Positions 1 through 9,702 of a stretch of DNA of 64,000 nucleotides are shown piece by piece. The position numbers and the translations under genes are program-made. The DNA lies in the NCBI GenBank assembly GCA_965243775.1, contig CBDEWF010000043.1:45846-109845 (forward strand), read 5' to 3'. Position 1 is the stretch's first letter. Each line of letters begins with the position of its first letter. The notes beneath the pieces were generated by a model. The model was given only the letters and a program-made list of their open reading frames with translations. It searched no databases and was not told the DNA's origin. This DNA is from Sansalvadorimonas sp965243775 (GTDB lineage Bacteria; Pseudomonadota; Gammaproteobacteria; Pseudomonadales; Endozoicomonadaceae).

Positions 1-3000
1 GCTCTAACGCCAGACACAGGGCTGATGCGCTGTATTTTTTCATTAACGATTGTAGATCTCCATGGAGCGGAATCAAAAATGTTAAAAGGTTTTCATAGGT
101 CCATTTTCCTGTAGCCCTTTTCGAAACGGTATGATCATGGTTATCAATTAAAGGAACTGCTTTAAAATTAAGGCCATGATGGGAGTTTTTATCACCTCTA
201 TTCAAACAACAAACAATGTATGAAAGCGTATGACCTCTTTCAAGATAATAGTTAATAACAGCATGTAGATCTTCCTTCCACTCTATTGAGCCGATGGGGT
301 AGGCTTCTAGCCCATCACTTGGCCTGACTATTAACTTTTCTTTTTCTTTTTTGGGGAGCCTGCTTTCGGAGATCTCCAATTTAGTCAGAATTATTCTCAG
401 GGCGGATCTGGAACCATTCTGTATACTCTCTTCAGAAAGCCCTAGAAATCTAGCCAACTTTGCGGCTGTTTTCTTCTGAGTTTGCAGTCTGTGACTTAAC
501 AAATGCTCCACAGACTTTGCACTGGTTTTGGTACCGTTATTCATCCAATCTTGAACAACACCCTTTAAGTACATTTCATCTGAAGGGTGCAACACGAAAT
601 TTTCAGGAATAGCGATCTCTTCATGCTGGAAAAGCCTTTCGACAGCCTCGGGTGTCCATGTGCTATAACCCTCTCGAGTCAAGGCTTCTGGCAGCTCGGG
701 GCGGTGTAAAGCCTTAAGGTTCTCGCTATAGCTGTGCATGTGCCCTGAAGATAATAACTGCGCAATATCCTGGGCATTACGGAACTGGTCTACACATTCA
801 GACAAAAAAAGTACCATGGCTTCTTTATAGGGGGGGGTGTCAGCAGAGCATACCATCAGGGTGTCCTGTGGTGTCCAGCGGTGGATTTTGGCAAGTTTGT
901 CAGGTACTTCAGCATTTGAGTAGCGCATAAGATAATTCAGAATTGGGGACGTACAGGGGGAGGACGGCAGGGTCTTTATCCCTGGCTTGATGTGAGGCAC
1001 TTCTGCCCATAAATGCTTGTAACTTTTGCATATAGCAGAGATAGTTGCATGATAGGTTTTAGAAGCACCTCCCCTTAAAAAACGCTCGATAGTTTCTTTC
1101 AAAGGAGGCTTTCTATCTTGGCTCACTCCGAGAAGCTTCCAGTGCTCTGCTGTTAAATCGTACCATTTGCTGGTATCTGACAAAGCCACAGGAATACCAG
1201 TTACATGGGGAATCAAATAAGAGCAGACATGATAATCTACTCTTTTACCTGATCCCGAGCGCCCCCGGAATCCGGTATTACTCATTTGATGAATAAGAGC
1301 ATCCATCGCCATTCCACTATCAAGTTGATTGATAATCTGTCTCTTTATGGCTTCAAAATATTCAGTGGAGTCGGTCCGGTAGCAAGCAATAATATCAAAA
1401 TCATTATTAACATCAATACCAGGCTCTGACATCTTGTTCATAAGACCATAAACACAGGGTATATGAGCGCGACGCCATGGCCTTGGTCTGAACTGTTCTG
1501 GCCAGAGTTCTTCTGGTGCAGTTCTTGTTCTGTTTAAGTTGTCAACAATACGTGAAAAAACTATGTCATTATTGAACCCTCTGGAAGTAAGATCATTTTT
1601 TGTTGTTGTAATGATAGAAACGATGTTTATCTTTTGACTTTCGGTATTCCCATTATTAGCAAAGAGTAATTGGAAGTTATCGCCTATCTCTGAATCAAGA
1701 TTTGGTTCTGTGTTTAAAAGGGATGTTATATCCCATGCAAGACAATAAAAGTCACCATTTTTTAATAAGGAAAAAATAACTTTGATTTGCTCATCAAGAA
1801 AATTCAACTTCATTTTTGTATCTCCTGATTTTTTTGAACGACGAATTTCTTTTCGTAATTTAACTAGATAGTCGATAACATCTTGAACTGAATGCATTCT
1901 TTTTTCTGGTGGGTTCAAGTCATGTTGTTTTAGTGCACCTGCTAAATAATTAACCCCATGGTTGTCTAAAACTCCATCTGAGTTGGTACAATGAAAAAGA
2001 TAGGTAAGGTATTTGTATTGGGCTTTGTGTGGTATGAAAATACCGGCAAGCTCACAAAGATACTGGAGCCCACCGGGTGTCCATTTTTTATCTCCCGTTA
2101 GAGGGTTTATATAAACACCATCAATTTCTTCTACACACCTTTCTAAAAAGTCAGGATATTGAGTAAGACTTACAATTTTATCTTTGCACTCTTCTGTGAA
2201 GTAATCCTGCTCTTTAATAGGGTTGCCATGAATGGAAACTTGAGCCCCTTGCATACTAAAGCTCAGTGAAACAGGGAAAAAACTGAGTTGTGGGTAATAA
2301 TAATCATCTGCTCCCCAAAAATAGCTATTAGGCGCTTTAGATCTAAACTTCTTGTCGTAATCAGTCAAAAGCTCTTCACTTGGATGTATATCTTTGCGTG
2401 CAACTGCAAGAAGACAAAAAGCATCTTTGGGTATGTAAGGATCTACAATAGTTTCCTCTGTGCTGTTTGATCGAATCCATTTTGGATCAAGACAGGAAAC
2501 AAGCATTATATTTGCTCTGTCGGAATGATTCATATTACTAATAGGCATTTGACTATCTATAGCATCTATACCCAGTCGTACTTCCCGGCTGGAATTATCG
2601 AAATAATAAATTTTACTCATTGAAGCTTGATAGCAAGGAAGTCGACAACAGAGTTTTGGCTGATAACCTTCTATATACCAAGTTAACCACTTCTCATGGT
2701 TTAACGTCAAAGAAAAACCTGCACTGGCACGTTCGTCATCATCCAGCAACCGCATTCGTAAAGGGTGTCCATCATATACGGCAACAATCTGGTTTTTTTG
2801 AACTGTATTGCATCCATCTCTTAAAAATACACCTTGATTGTGGATGCCACTCTCTTTGATTATAAGACAGTCTCTTTGGTGCTGATCAAGATATTTACAA
2901 GTAATAGCAGAGGGAGGAGATATCACTCTGCCATGCTCAAAGGCGTTTTCTGGCAAAAAATATAACTGGCCTGTTTGGTTCAAAGCAATGGAGTGTAAAT

Positions 3001-3190
3001 TCGTACATCTTCTTTTCGAACTTTCTGACGGATGATCTGACTGACGTTTTACTCTAGGCTTGACCTGTTTCTCTACAGATTTACATATAGTGATTCTACT
3101 TTTCTTCTTGTTTTTTTTTCTTGCTGGTGGGTGAATACTTCTTGTTTTCTGATAAATCTTTATATGCTTGCTGCCAGAATTGATATGCAT
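1..3190 (-). CDS. Large SET-domain protein (putative lysine methyltransferase), C-terminus beyond left edge
   Basis: An uninterrupted minus-strand frame begins at an ATG at 3190 and is still open at base 1, giving at least 1063 residues. The N-terminus is very basic (KKNKKK near residue 26). Residues about 105-282 read as a SET domain: ESGIHNQGVFLRDG (SET-N), IDSQMPISNMNHSDRANIML with the NHS pseudoknot motif at 221-223, and PSEELLTDYDKKF with the catalytic-type Tyr at about 278. In the SET family these residues bind S-adenosylmethionine and methylate lysine. The following ~780 residues match nothing I recognise; WTP motifs recur (KKWTPGG, HRWTPQD, STWTPEA), perhaps marking a repeated module. 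The gene is AT-rich and diverges from the coiled-coil gene at 3448 over 257 bases. SET proteins in bacteria are mostly host-directed, as in Legionella and Chlamydia. The domain call is confident; substrate and secretion are unknown. Confidence 0.82.
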   Translation of the reverse strand, partial: MHINSGSKHIKIYQKTRSIHPPARKKNKKKSRITICKSVEKQVKPRVKRQSDHPSESSKRRCTNLHSIALNQTGQLYFLPENAFEHGRVISPPSAITCKYLDQHQRDCLIIKESGIHNQGVFLRDGCNTVQKNQIVAVYDGHPLRMRLLDDDERASAGFSLTLNHEKWLTWYIEGYQPKLCCRLPCYQASMSKIYYFDNSSREVRLGIDAIDSQMPISNMNHSDRANIMLVSCLDPKWIRSNSTEETIVDPYIPKDAFCLLAVARKDIHPSEELLTDYDKKFRSKAPNSYFWGADDYYYPQLSFFPVSLSFSMQGAQVSIHGNPIKEQDYFTEECKDKIVSLTQYPDFLERCVEEIDGVYINPLTGDKKWTPGGLQYLCELAGIFIPHKAQYKYLTYLFHCTNSDGVLDNHGVNYLAGALKQHDLNPPEKRMHSVQDVIDYLVKLRKEIRRSKKSGDTKMKLNFLDEQIKVIFSLLKNGDFYCLAWDITSLLNTEPNLDSEIGDNFQLLFANNGNTESQKINIVSIITTTKNDLTSRGFNNDIVFSRIVDNLNRTRTAPEELWPEQFRPRPWRRAHIPCVYGLMNKMSEPGIDVNNDFDIIACYRTDSTEYFEAIKRQIINQLDSGMAMDALIHQMSNTGFRGRSGSGKRVDYHVCSYLIPHVTGIPVALSDTSKWYDLTAEHWKLLGVSQDRKPPLKETIERFLRGGASKTYHATISAICKSYKHLWAEVPHIKPGIKTLPSSPCTSPILNYLMRYSNAEVPDKLAKIHRWTPQDTLMVCSADTPPYKEAMVLFLSECVDQFRNAQDIAQLLSSGHMHSYSENLKALHRPELPEALTREGYSTWTPEAVERLFQHEEIAIPENFVLHPSDEMYLKGVVQDWMNNGTKTSAKSVEHLLSHRLQTQKKTAAKLARFLGLSEESIQNGSRSALRIILTKLEISESRLPKKEKEKLIVRPSDGLEAYPIGSIEWKEDLHAVINYYLERGHTLSYIVCCLNRGDKNSHHGLNFKAVPLIDNHDHTVSKRATGKWTYENLLTFLIPLHGDLQSLMKKYSASALCLALE

Positions 3191-3447
3191 CTATTTACAC
3201 CTTAATATTGCCTCATTTACAGATATGTTATTCATCATAGACACTTGGAAATGGAAATATGATTCTAATTCGTTAGTTATAGCAACACTATTGTTATCTG
3301 TTAAAGGAACAAATATCTTTCAATCTATATCAAACATGGGCACTTTATTGTTTTGAATTTAAAGAGTGAAGGCAAAAAAGTGTTTGGTGTATTTAAAACT
3401 ATAAAAATACTCTCAATCTAACAGAAATTAAATTTATAGGAATTACA

Positions 3448-5562
3448 ATGGAGCAGATCAAGAACAGCACGGGTTATAGGATCTGTTACTCTACGTCTGA
3501 ATCAATGACGCAGATGTCAGGTACGCAAACTACCAGTTCTTATTCAGATACAATTACATCTACATCTACATCTACATCTACATCTACATCTGTACCTATA
3601 TCTGTATTAGAACCGGTAACTATGATGCAATCAATTCCAAGAGATACACTTGGAGAAACAAGTTCAGCGGAGGGTAATAGTTACAGTAGCAGAGATATAT
3701 CGGCTGCTGACCCGATAGTAATGCTACAGTCCCAGCTATCCCCCCAGCTACCCCAGCAACATGCAAAAGATACTATATCAATAATTACTACAGGTGAGAG
3801 CAATAAACAGTTGGAAGAAGGGTCTATACAAATTACTGAAGAGTCTGCAAAAAAAAATGTAGATATTGTGTCTCTTCAGAGTCAATTAGCTATCCTACAA
3901 AATAATTTATCCAAGATAACTGACGAGTTATCACAGGAAAAAAATAATGCGCAGCAAAAAGAAGAACAATTGAGAAAAGATTATCAATTATTGCTTGAGA
4001 AAAATAAGACGCTCCACAAAGAGGTTGCAGATAAAAAATTAAAAATAAAATCGATGGAGGAAAAAAAACAGGAATACAGGAGTAAGCTTGATTTGTTTGA
4101 TATGGATAAAAAACTGTTAACCTTACAAAAGCAAGTATTGATAGAGTCTAGTGTGGAAGTTACCAACAAATTAATTGAAGTAAATAACGAATTAATTGGA
4201 GTAACTAAAGATTACTCCGCATTGGATCTGGCTTTCAATCAGTACAAAGAAAATGCAGAGGCAGAAAAGGGTGATTTAATAAATCTACTCGAACAAAAAA
4301 AAGAAGAGATTGATAACTTACTTGCAAGCAAACAAGAAGTAGAAAATGAGCTAAATAAAATTAATAAAAAATATTCGGATCTGCAAACATCTATCTGTAA
4401 TTATAAAAAAGAACTGGCTGATGCAAACTTGAAAATAAGAGAATGTCAAAGTGAACTTGATGAAGCCAGTATATCACATGAAGAATATAAGGAGGTTAGG
4501 GAAATACAGCTAGCAGAAGCCAAAGAGTCCATTGATAAACAGAAAGAGGAACTGCAAGGAGTACAATATAAGGTTGTAGACTTGGAGAATACCTTGAATG
4601 CTACAAAAGAAAGGTATAAGACAGAGTTGGAAAGAAAGAAGCAAGAAAAGAGTCACCAGAGCTCGTTTCTTGATCAACAAGGTATACCATCGACTCATGG
4701 CTCTTTTCGTAAAAGATCAGGAAAAGGAAAAGAGCCCCAAACTAAGAAAATTAAAAAAATAAGCAAAAGCCTGTCAGGAGAGCCAACAACCAGTAAAGAA
4801 GCTATAACCAGTAAAGATGCTATGATGCTGTCAACGCCGCCTATGCCAAAAAGTGAGAGTATGCAGCAGCGTCTTATCCACCCGGTTCCCAGAAACCTTA
4901 AAGAAGTTTTTGAAAACGCGAGGCATCTTGGTATTCCCCAAGAGTATGTAGCACTTGGATTCCCAATAAGGAAAGTGAGTAATAAAAATGTAGATATAAA
5001 ATGCAAAGATGATTTGCTTTCTCCAACAAAATTTAAATCAGGACAGTTAACAAAGGTTATTAACAGAATTGAGGAAGAATATATAACTCAATACCATGGC
5101 GAACAAACAAAACTTCATGAAGAAGGTATTCAGGCTGTATGGAATCAAGCTACATTTCTTGAGTCAGTTTACGATATAAAAGCTTTCAGAAACTGTTTGC
5201 ATGTTTCTCATGGGGAATTTTTTGAAAAACTAAAAGCTGTTAAAGAAACTGCTCAGTCGACATTATCAACAAATGAATATTTTAAAAAAGCTAGCGATGT
5301 GCAGTCTATAAGAACCTGGTATAAGTCTCAAGTTGCTGAAGAGGCTCAGAAGGGTTTTCATGGAAGTTTTTGGCCTGTCGAGTGGTTAATAAAGCTCGCT
5401 TTAGAGAGTAATAAGCACCCAGAATGTAAATTGGTCCAGCTTGCCTCCTGTTGGGCTGACTTTTCTTTCCAAATGGCTGTTGAAGAACTGCCTGAAAGAA
5501 ATAAAGCTGAATACCAGCGCAATAGGAGCCCATTTGACTGGCGAAATTTATACGCTGAATAG
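3448..5562 (+). CDS. Long coiled-coil protein with Ser/Thr-rich N-terminus, function unknown
   Basis: This 704-residue protein has no signal peptide or membrane segment. Residues 1-110 are rich in Ser/Thr and include a (Thr-Ser)6 run encoded by a DNA hexamer repeat. Residues about 130-410 are a long heptad-rich coiled coil dominated by K, E, Q and L. A Lys-rich, probably nuclear-localisation-like stretch (KRSGKGKEPQTKKIKK) follows near 425-440. The last ~230 residues look globular, with many aromatic residues (WPVEWLIKLALES, SPFDWRNLYAE). The start ATG has a TAGGAA Shine-Dalgarno a few bases upstream. It diverges from the SET-domain gene and shares its low GC, so the two may have arrived together. 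I do not recognise the family. A host-targeted structural or effector role is possible but only inferred from company and composition. Confidence 0.75.
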   Translation: MEQIKNSTGYRICYSTSESMTQMSGTQTTSSYSDTITSTSTSTSTSTSVPISVLEPVTMMQSIPRDTLGETSSAEGNSYSSRDISAADPIVMLQSQLSPQLPQQHAKDTISIITTGESNKQLEEGSIQITEESAKKNVDIVSLQSQLAILQNNLSKITDELSQEKNNAQQKEEQLRKDYQLLLEKNKTLHKEVADKKLKIKSMEEKKQEYRSKLDLFDMDKKLLTLQKQVLIESSVEVTNKLIEVNNELIGVTKDYSALDLAFNQYKENAEAEKGDLINLLEQKKEEIDNLLASKQEVENELNKINKKYSDLQTSICNYKKELADANLKIRECQSELDEASISHEEYKEVREIQLAEAKESIDKQKEELQGVQYKVVDLENTLNATKERYKTELERKKQEKSHQSSFLDQQGIPSTHGSFRKRSGKGKEPQTKKIKKISKSLSGEPTTSKEAITSKDAMMLSTPPMPKSESMQQRLIHPVPRNLKEVFENARHLGIPQEYVALGFPIRKVSNKNVDIKCKDDLLSPTKFKSGQLTKVINRIEEEYITQYHGEQTKLHEEGIQAVWNQATFLESVYDIKAFRNCLHVSHGEFFEKLKAVKETAQSTLSTNEYFKKASDVQSIRTWYKSQVAEEAQKGFHGSFWPVEWLIKLALESNKHPECKLVQLASCWADFSFQMAVEELPERNKAEYQRNRSPFDWRNLYAE
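3556..3591 (+). repeat. Six tandem copies of the hexamer ACATCT
   Basis: Six perfect copies of ACATCT lie in frame within the coiled-coil gene and encode Thr-Ser repeats. Because the unit is a multiple of three, slippage would change protein length without breaking the frame. Confidence 0.95.
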
Positions 5563-5932
5563 TTATGGTTTATTGTTGTTGAGATAAATCCTGTGTATGC
5601 TAGTAAATCCAATAATAAAAAGTGTTAAAAAGGGCAGGTTTTTTGATGAACTGAGATTTGCTCCTGAATAATGCATTGTTTAATTGTGGTGTTAGTAAAA
5701 AACAGCATATTTGCACTGAAATTATAGTGGTTAATAAGCCCTGTGCTTTGGCGTTTAAAGTTTGGATAATTTTGTTGCAAGCCTGTAGCAAAAGTCACAC
5801 TTGCCCTGGATGTGTGAGTGGAAAGAAGTATAAGCCCAGAACAGGAAGCTGGGTTAAAAAAGGGAGAAATATGATTTTGCCTGCAGGCATTTGATCGAGC
5901 ACTTGTTATCAGAAACAACGCTGGGGGTCTGC
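5563..5932. other. Intergenic stretch without a convincing gene
   Basis: This 370-base gap separates the coiled-coil gene from the permease. The short frames on both strands have no supporting start signals or recognisable protein. I see no clear terminator, riboswitch or repeat here. The permease promoter presumably lies in its right half. Confidence 0.5.
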
Positions 5933-7381
5933 ATGGTAAATTCAAGTGAACTACATATTGGCCGTTCACAGGTCACGGAGAATCAGTTTGCTACTGATTT
6001 GATTTATGAGCTGGAGGATAAGCCTCCACTATTTCCTGCACTGTTCGCAGCGATACAACATGTTCTTTCCATTTTCCTGAGTATTATCGCCCCCCCACTG
6101 ATTATCTGTGGTGCCATGAATGTTGATATAACTACAACCAGTTATATCGTCAGTATGTCTCTTTTTATTTCCGGTGTTGCTACATTCATTCAGGCTCGAC
6201 GCTTCGGGCCAGTAGGATCGGGGCTGCTAAGTATCCAGGGGACCAGCTTCTCATTCCTGGGGCCGATTATTGGCGCCGGCCTGGCAGCTATTGAAGGCGG
6301 TGCAACTCCGGAAGAGGCTCTGGCCATTATTTTTGGTGTCTGCCTGGCTGGTTCATTTATAGAAATGACAATCAGCCGCTTCTTCCATATTGCCCGAAAG
6401 GTATTCACTCCTCTGGTTACAGGAACTGTTGTGACTTTGATCGGCATGACCCTGATTAAAGTGGGTATGACCAGCATGGGCGGTGGTTATGCTGCAATGG
6501 GCGATGGTTCTTTCGGTTCAATCCAGAACCTCTCCATAGCGTTCCTGACATTGGCAACCATTCTTGTTTTCAACAACGCCAAAAACAAATACCTGCGGAT
6601 GAGTTCAATTTTTATTGGCATTATCGTGGGTTATGTTGTCAGTATTGCTCTGGGTATTGTTGATTTCAGTGAACTCTCCAAACTGGATGCGATTGCCGTA
6701 CCTGTACCCTTCAAGTTTGGCATTGATTTTACCTGGGCCGCCTTCCTGCCAATTGCATTTGTCTATCTGGTGACTGCCGTAGAGTCCATTGGTGATCTGA
6801 CTGCGACCTCTGCTGTTTCCAAGCAGCCGGTAAAAGGTCCGGCTTACATCAATCGTATCAAGGGTGGTGTGTTTGGTGATGGTGTTAACTCCTTTATTGC
6901 CGCTGTCTTTAATACCTTCCCCAATACAACCTTCTCCCAGAACAACGGTGTCATTCAGCTGACCGGTGTGGCATCCCGCTATGTTGGTTACTATGTGGCC
7001 GGCATCCTGGTGCTGATTGGTATGTTCCCGATTGTGGGTGGTATCTTTAAGCTCCTGCCTCAAGCTGTACTGGGCGGTGCAACTATCATCATGTTTGGTA
7101 CTATCGCTTCCAGCGGTATCCGGATTATCGCTTCCGAGAAGCTGGACAAGCGCGGCATCCTGATTTTGGCCACATCCTTTGGTATGGGTCTTGGTGTCTC
7201 TTATGTGCCTGATGTCCTGAATGCCATGCCTGAAATTGTGAAGAGCATCCTCTCTTCCGGTTACACCACCGGTGGCCTGACAGCAATGATTCTGAACCTG
7301 ATTATCCCCAACAAGACTTTCGAGTTGGATCAGCTAAGTGGGGACGAGCATCACCACGAAGCTGAGCAAAAAGCCAGCTGA
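5933..7381 (+). CDS. NCS2-family xanthine/uracil permease
   Basis: This 482-residue inner-membrane protein belongs to the nucleobase:cation symporter-2 (NAT) family, which imports purines or pyrimidines with protons. The family signature QNNGVIQLTGVASRYVG is present, as is the upstream segment GSGLLSIQGTSFSFLGP. The QNNG...TG form of the NAT motif is closest to the XanP/XanQ/UacT purine branch, so xanthine or urate is a more likely substrate than uracil. About 12-14 hydrophobic segments span most of the length. I chose the ATG at 5933 because GGGGGT lies just upstream; a TTG at 5891 is in frame but lacks a ribosome site. The C-terminus is acidic and His-rich (DEHHHEAEQ). A hairpin follows 27 bases after the stop. 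Exact substrate cannot be set from sequence alone. Confidence 0.9.
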   Translation: MVNSSELHIGRSQVTENQFATDLIYELEDKPPLFPALFAAIQHVLSIFLSIIAPPLIICGAMNVDITTTSYIVSMSLFISGVATFIQARRFGPVGSGLLSIQGTSFSFLGPIIGAGLAAIEGGATPEEALAIIFGVCLAGSFIEMTISRFFHIARKVFTPLVTGTVVTLIGMTLIKVGMTSMGGGYAAMGDGSFGSIQNLSIAFLTLATILVFNNAKNKYLRMSSIFIGIIVGYVVSIALGIVDFSELSKLDAIAVPVPFKFGIDFTWAAFLPIAFVYLVTAVESIGDLTATSAVSKQPVKGPAYINRIKGGVFGDGVNSFIAAVFNTFPNTTFSQNNGVIQLTGVASRYVGYYVAGILVLIGMFPIVGGIFKLLPQAVLGGATIIMFGTIASSGIRIIASEKLDKRGILILATSFGMGLGVSYVPDVLNAMPEIVKSILSSGYTTGGLTAMILNLIIPNKTFELDQLSGDEHHHEAEQKAS

Positions 7382-7407
7382 CTGATAACCGGGTCGTAAA
7401 ACAGCAA

Positions 7408-7425
7408 AGCCCCGCTTGCGGGGCT
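7408..7425 (+). terminator. GC hairpin after the permease gene
   Basis: AGCCCCGCTTGCGGGGCT forms a strong stem with a tiny loop 27 bases after the permease stop. The T-tract behind it is poor, so termination may be partial. Confidence 0.6.
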
Positions 7426-7561
7426 GGTGTTGATGACAAAGGTGTTAACGCCAGAGCCTGGTGTCTCCATATCATCAGTTTGAAATATCCTCCCGATAAG
7501 GCTGTTTTTGTCTATTCTACCTCCCTCGCATCTGTGTTGATGTTGATGTAGAGGGTAAATT

Positions 7562-9304
7562 ATGAAATCAAAAATTGTGATGATATCTCTTGCTGTTATT
7601 CTCGCACTGGGTGGAAGTGGTGCAGAAGCAGGGAAGACAAAAAGGGGGCGCACAGATGAGCCAACGACATCAGCAGGATTGCTTAAGAAGAAAAAAAGAA
7701 TTCCTGCCGCAGACAAGAGTTCTGTTCATCCATCGAAGACTGCTGTGTCTTATGATTCCGATGATATGGAGGAGACTGCAATAGCACTGAATACTAAAAC
7801 AGTGATGGGTAAACTGGCGGCGGTGAACTGGTCAGAACTGGAATGGGCTGATATAGCGATCTATCAATATTTCGATAAGTATATCTCCGTTGATAAGTAC
7901 CTTGAACTGGTCAAAGCCAATAATTTTTCAGTTATCTCGTCGTTATCTACATTTCTAATGGAAAATAAGAAAGTAAAATTTCCGGATTCTGGTAAAGCAA
8001 ACCATTTTGTCCTGATGGCTCTCGGTGGGGTAAACTCAAGGAGTAGAATTACAAAAAATATGAAGGGCAAAAAAGTAATTTCAACAGTAGCCCAATTGCT
8101 CAACAACAATGAGCTGGTTCCAGATCAATGGCCCGAACGTGGACGATCCGGTCTTCATGAGAATGAAGAATACTACACACTATTTAAAAACATGAAGCGC
8201 TTATCAAATTTTAAACAGGCAGCTTTTCATTGTATGTTAGCTAATCCACTTGGTATCGCATTTGATTATATGAATTTAAAATCTGGGGAAGATGATGAAG
8301 ATGATTGGGATCCGGCATTTACTGAGGCAGAGGAAAGCGGAGAGGTCAAACTTGAACAATTTTTAAATTATTTTGATGAGGATGATCAGGGTCAAGTTAT
8401 GTTTTATCTTTTCACAGGTAAGGAAAAACGTGTAGTCAACGATGAAGGTGATGAATTTGAGCCAGAAACAGAGTTGCAGGAAAAGTTGCTTGAATTCATA
8501 AATCACTCATGGTCTCTTTTAGGAGGGAGCATGAAAACAAATCTTTCGTATTTCTGTCTGGAGCACCTCAAGCGTAACCCTCTAAAACCTGTCTCTTCTG
8601 TCCCGCCTGCCCCGCCTGTTTCGGTAGTACTGCCTCCCCCTTACGCGGGGTTATCAAAGCCGGGGCCAAGTGGTTCTGACAAAGCGGAGCGTGCGCGCAA
8701 GCTTATTCAGGAAAAATATTCTGTTCAGTTCCTTAGAGCTCTACCAATGGATTGTACAATGTTTATGGCTCAACTCTGGTCTAAAAATGGTTTATCAGAT
8801 GAGCAAAAGGCGGTGATAGATAGCCGCAGCACAAGGGCTGATAAGGTAAGTTATTATTTGAACTCGGTTCTTATGCCAAGTCTCGAATGTGATGATATCG
8901 GATTACTTGAATCGCTTATTAGCACTATAAAAGATTCTGACTACTTCTTTTTAAAGCGTATTGCGAATAACATAGAACAAACATTACACGGCTGGCCAGC
9001 TGATAAGCAAGTAAAAGAAACATTTCGAAAAAATTATGATAAAATAGTGAAGAAGATGGATCTGGTAAATACTGATTTGCTGACTATCCTGTATAGCAAA
9101 AACCTATTGCCTGGAAATACTAAAGCATATATAGATGCTAAGTTAACACCTTCCGAAAAGAATCAGCATTTCTTAGACCGTGTTATTATCCCTAGTGATA
9201 GTTGTTACAAACCATTCATGGATGCATTATATGAAGACGGATCTCCATCACACATGGAACTTCACCGGTTGCTCAGCAACTCCCTTTTTGGAAGTAGTAA
9301 ATAG
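7562..9304 (+). CDS. Secreted protein with two tandem CARD-like death-fold domains
   Basis: The 580-residue product starts with a signal peptide (MKSKIVMISLAVILALGG, likely cleaved after AEA near 23), then a basic linker. Residues about 80-330 are a helical region with an acidic loop, unassigned. A Pro-rich linker (about 345-370) leads to two repeats of about 88 residues, roughly 377-465 and 487-575. Each has the pattern of a caspase-recruitment domain: helix ending in a hydrophobic pair, then (A) FMAQLWSKNGLSDEQKAVID or (B) LLTILYSKNLLPGNTKAYID, then a Thr-rich turn with a charged residue, then a helix ending LNSVLMPS or LDRVIIPS, then a final F/L-rich helix. Metazoan CARDs carry the same L-x-x-L..G-x-L-(S/T)-x2-x3-I arrangement. 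CARDs mediate homotypic assembly of inflammasomes and apoptosomes. The protein could mimic or block host assemblies. The fold call is from pattern recognition; partner is unknown. Confidence 0.75.
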   Translation: MKSKIVMISLAVILALGGSGAEAGKTKRGRTDEPTTSAGLLKKKKRIPAADKSSVHPSKTAVSYDSDDMEETAIALNTKTVMGKLAAVNWSELEWADIAIYQYFDKYISVDKYLELVKANNFSVISSLSTFLMENKKVKFPDSGKANHFVLMALGGVNSRSRITKNMKGKKVISTVAQLLNNNELVPDQWPERGRSGLHENEEYYTLFKNMKRLSNFKQAAFHCMLANPLGIAFDYMNLKSGEDDEDDWDPAFTEAEESGEVKLEQFLNYFDEDDQGQVMFYLFTGKEKRVVNDEGDEFEPETELQEKLLEFINHSWSLLGGSMKTNLSYFCLEHLKRNPLKPVSSVPPAPPVSVVLPPPYAGLSKPGPSGSDKAERARKLIQEKYSVQFLRALPMDCTMFMAQLWSKNGLSDEQKAVIDSRSTRADKVSYYLNSVLMPSLECDDIGLLESLISTIKDSDYFFLKRIANNIEQTLHGWPADKQVKETFRKNYDKIVKKMDLVNTDLLTILYSKNLLPGNTKAYIDAKLTPSEKNQHFLDRVIIPSDSCYKPFMDALYEDGSPSHMELHRLLSNSLFGSSK

Positions 9305-9412
9305 GGCTTTGTATGGAGTTTGTATGAAGACAGCTTCAGGCCAATACCATCAAGGGCTGAAGAAGCTGGGGCTAGCTGGGTAAAAAGCCTATTGATTGAT
9401 AATCTGGTTAAG

Positions 9413-9436
9413 CCCCTACCTTCGTGGGGGTTTTTT
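9413..9436 (+). terminator. Rho-independent terminator after the CARD-like gene
   Basis: CCCCTAC pairs with GTGGGGG around a CTTC loop and is followed directly by six T. It lies about 110 bases after the stop codon. Confidence 0.85.
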
Positions 9437-9702
9437 ATAAGTAGTGTTCAGGGCTGGTGATTTATTAGTAATACTAATAATTGTATAAAAATATTAATTT
9501 TTTTAATAAGTAAAAGGCGATTAAAATTTCTGCATAGCGTGCGATAATTCTTTTTCAGGCTATAACCTGAAGGGCAGAGTGCAGCGTCTAATGAACAACA
9601 ATATGGAATATGACCGTAGTCGTATAGCCATGAAAAATAACAAAAGAGTTCTGAAAAAACTAACCAATAAACTGAGGAACCGAAAGTGGAGTCGTTCTTC
9701 TC

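Noticed and set aside
2288..2859. Two plus-strand frames of 60 and 79 codons
   Set aside because: They lie opposite the intact SET-domain gene, which explains the open sequence on the other strand.
5563..5932. A possible purine riboswitch before the xanthine permease
   Set aside because: No three-way junction or conserved core could be found, and purine riboswitches are not expected in this group.
7562..9304. CARD-like gene as a bacterial gasdermin-type antiphage locus
   Set aside because: No gasdermin, protease or NLR-like gene is adjacent and the protein has a Sec signal peptide, unlike those systems.
9440..9700. A possible ArgR box before argG (TGTATAAAAATATT)
   Set aside because: It differs from the consensus at about three positions and is in AT-rich DNA where such matches are common by chance.
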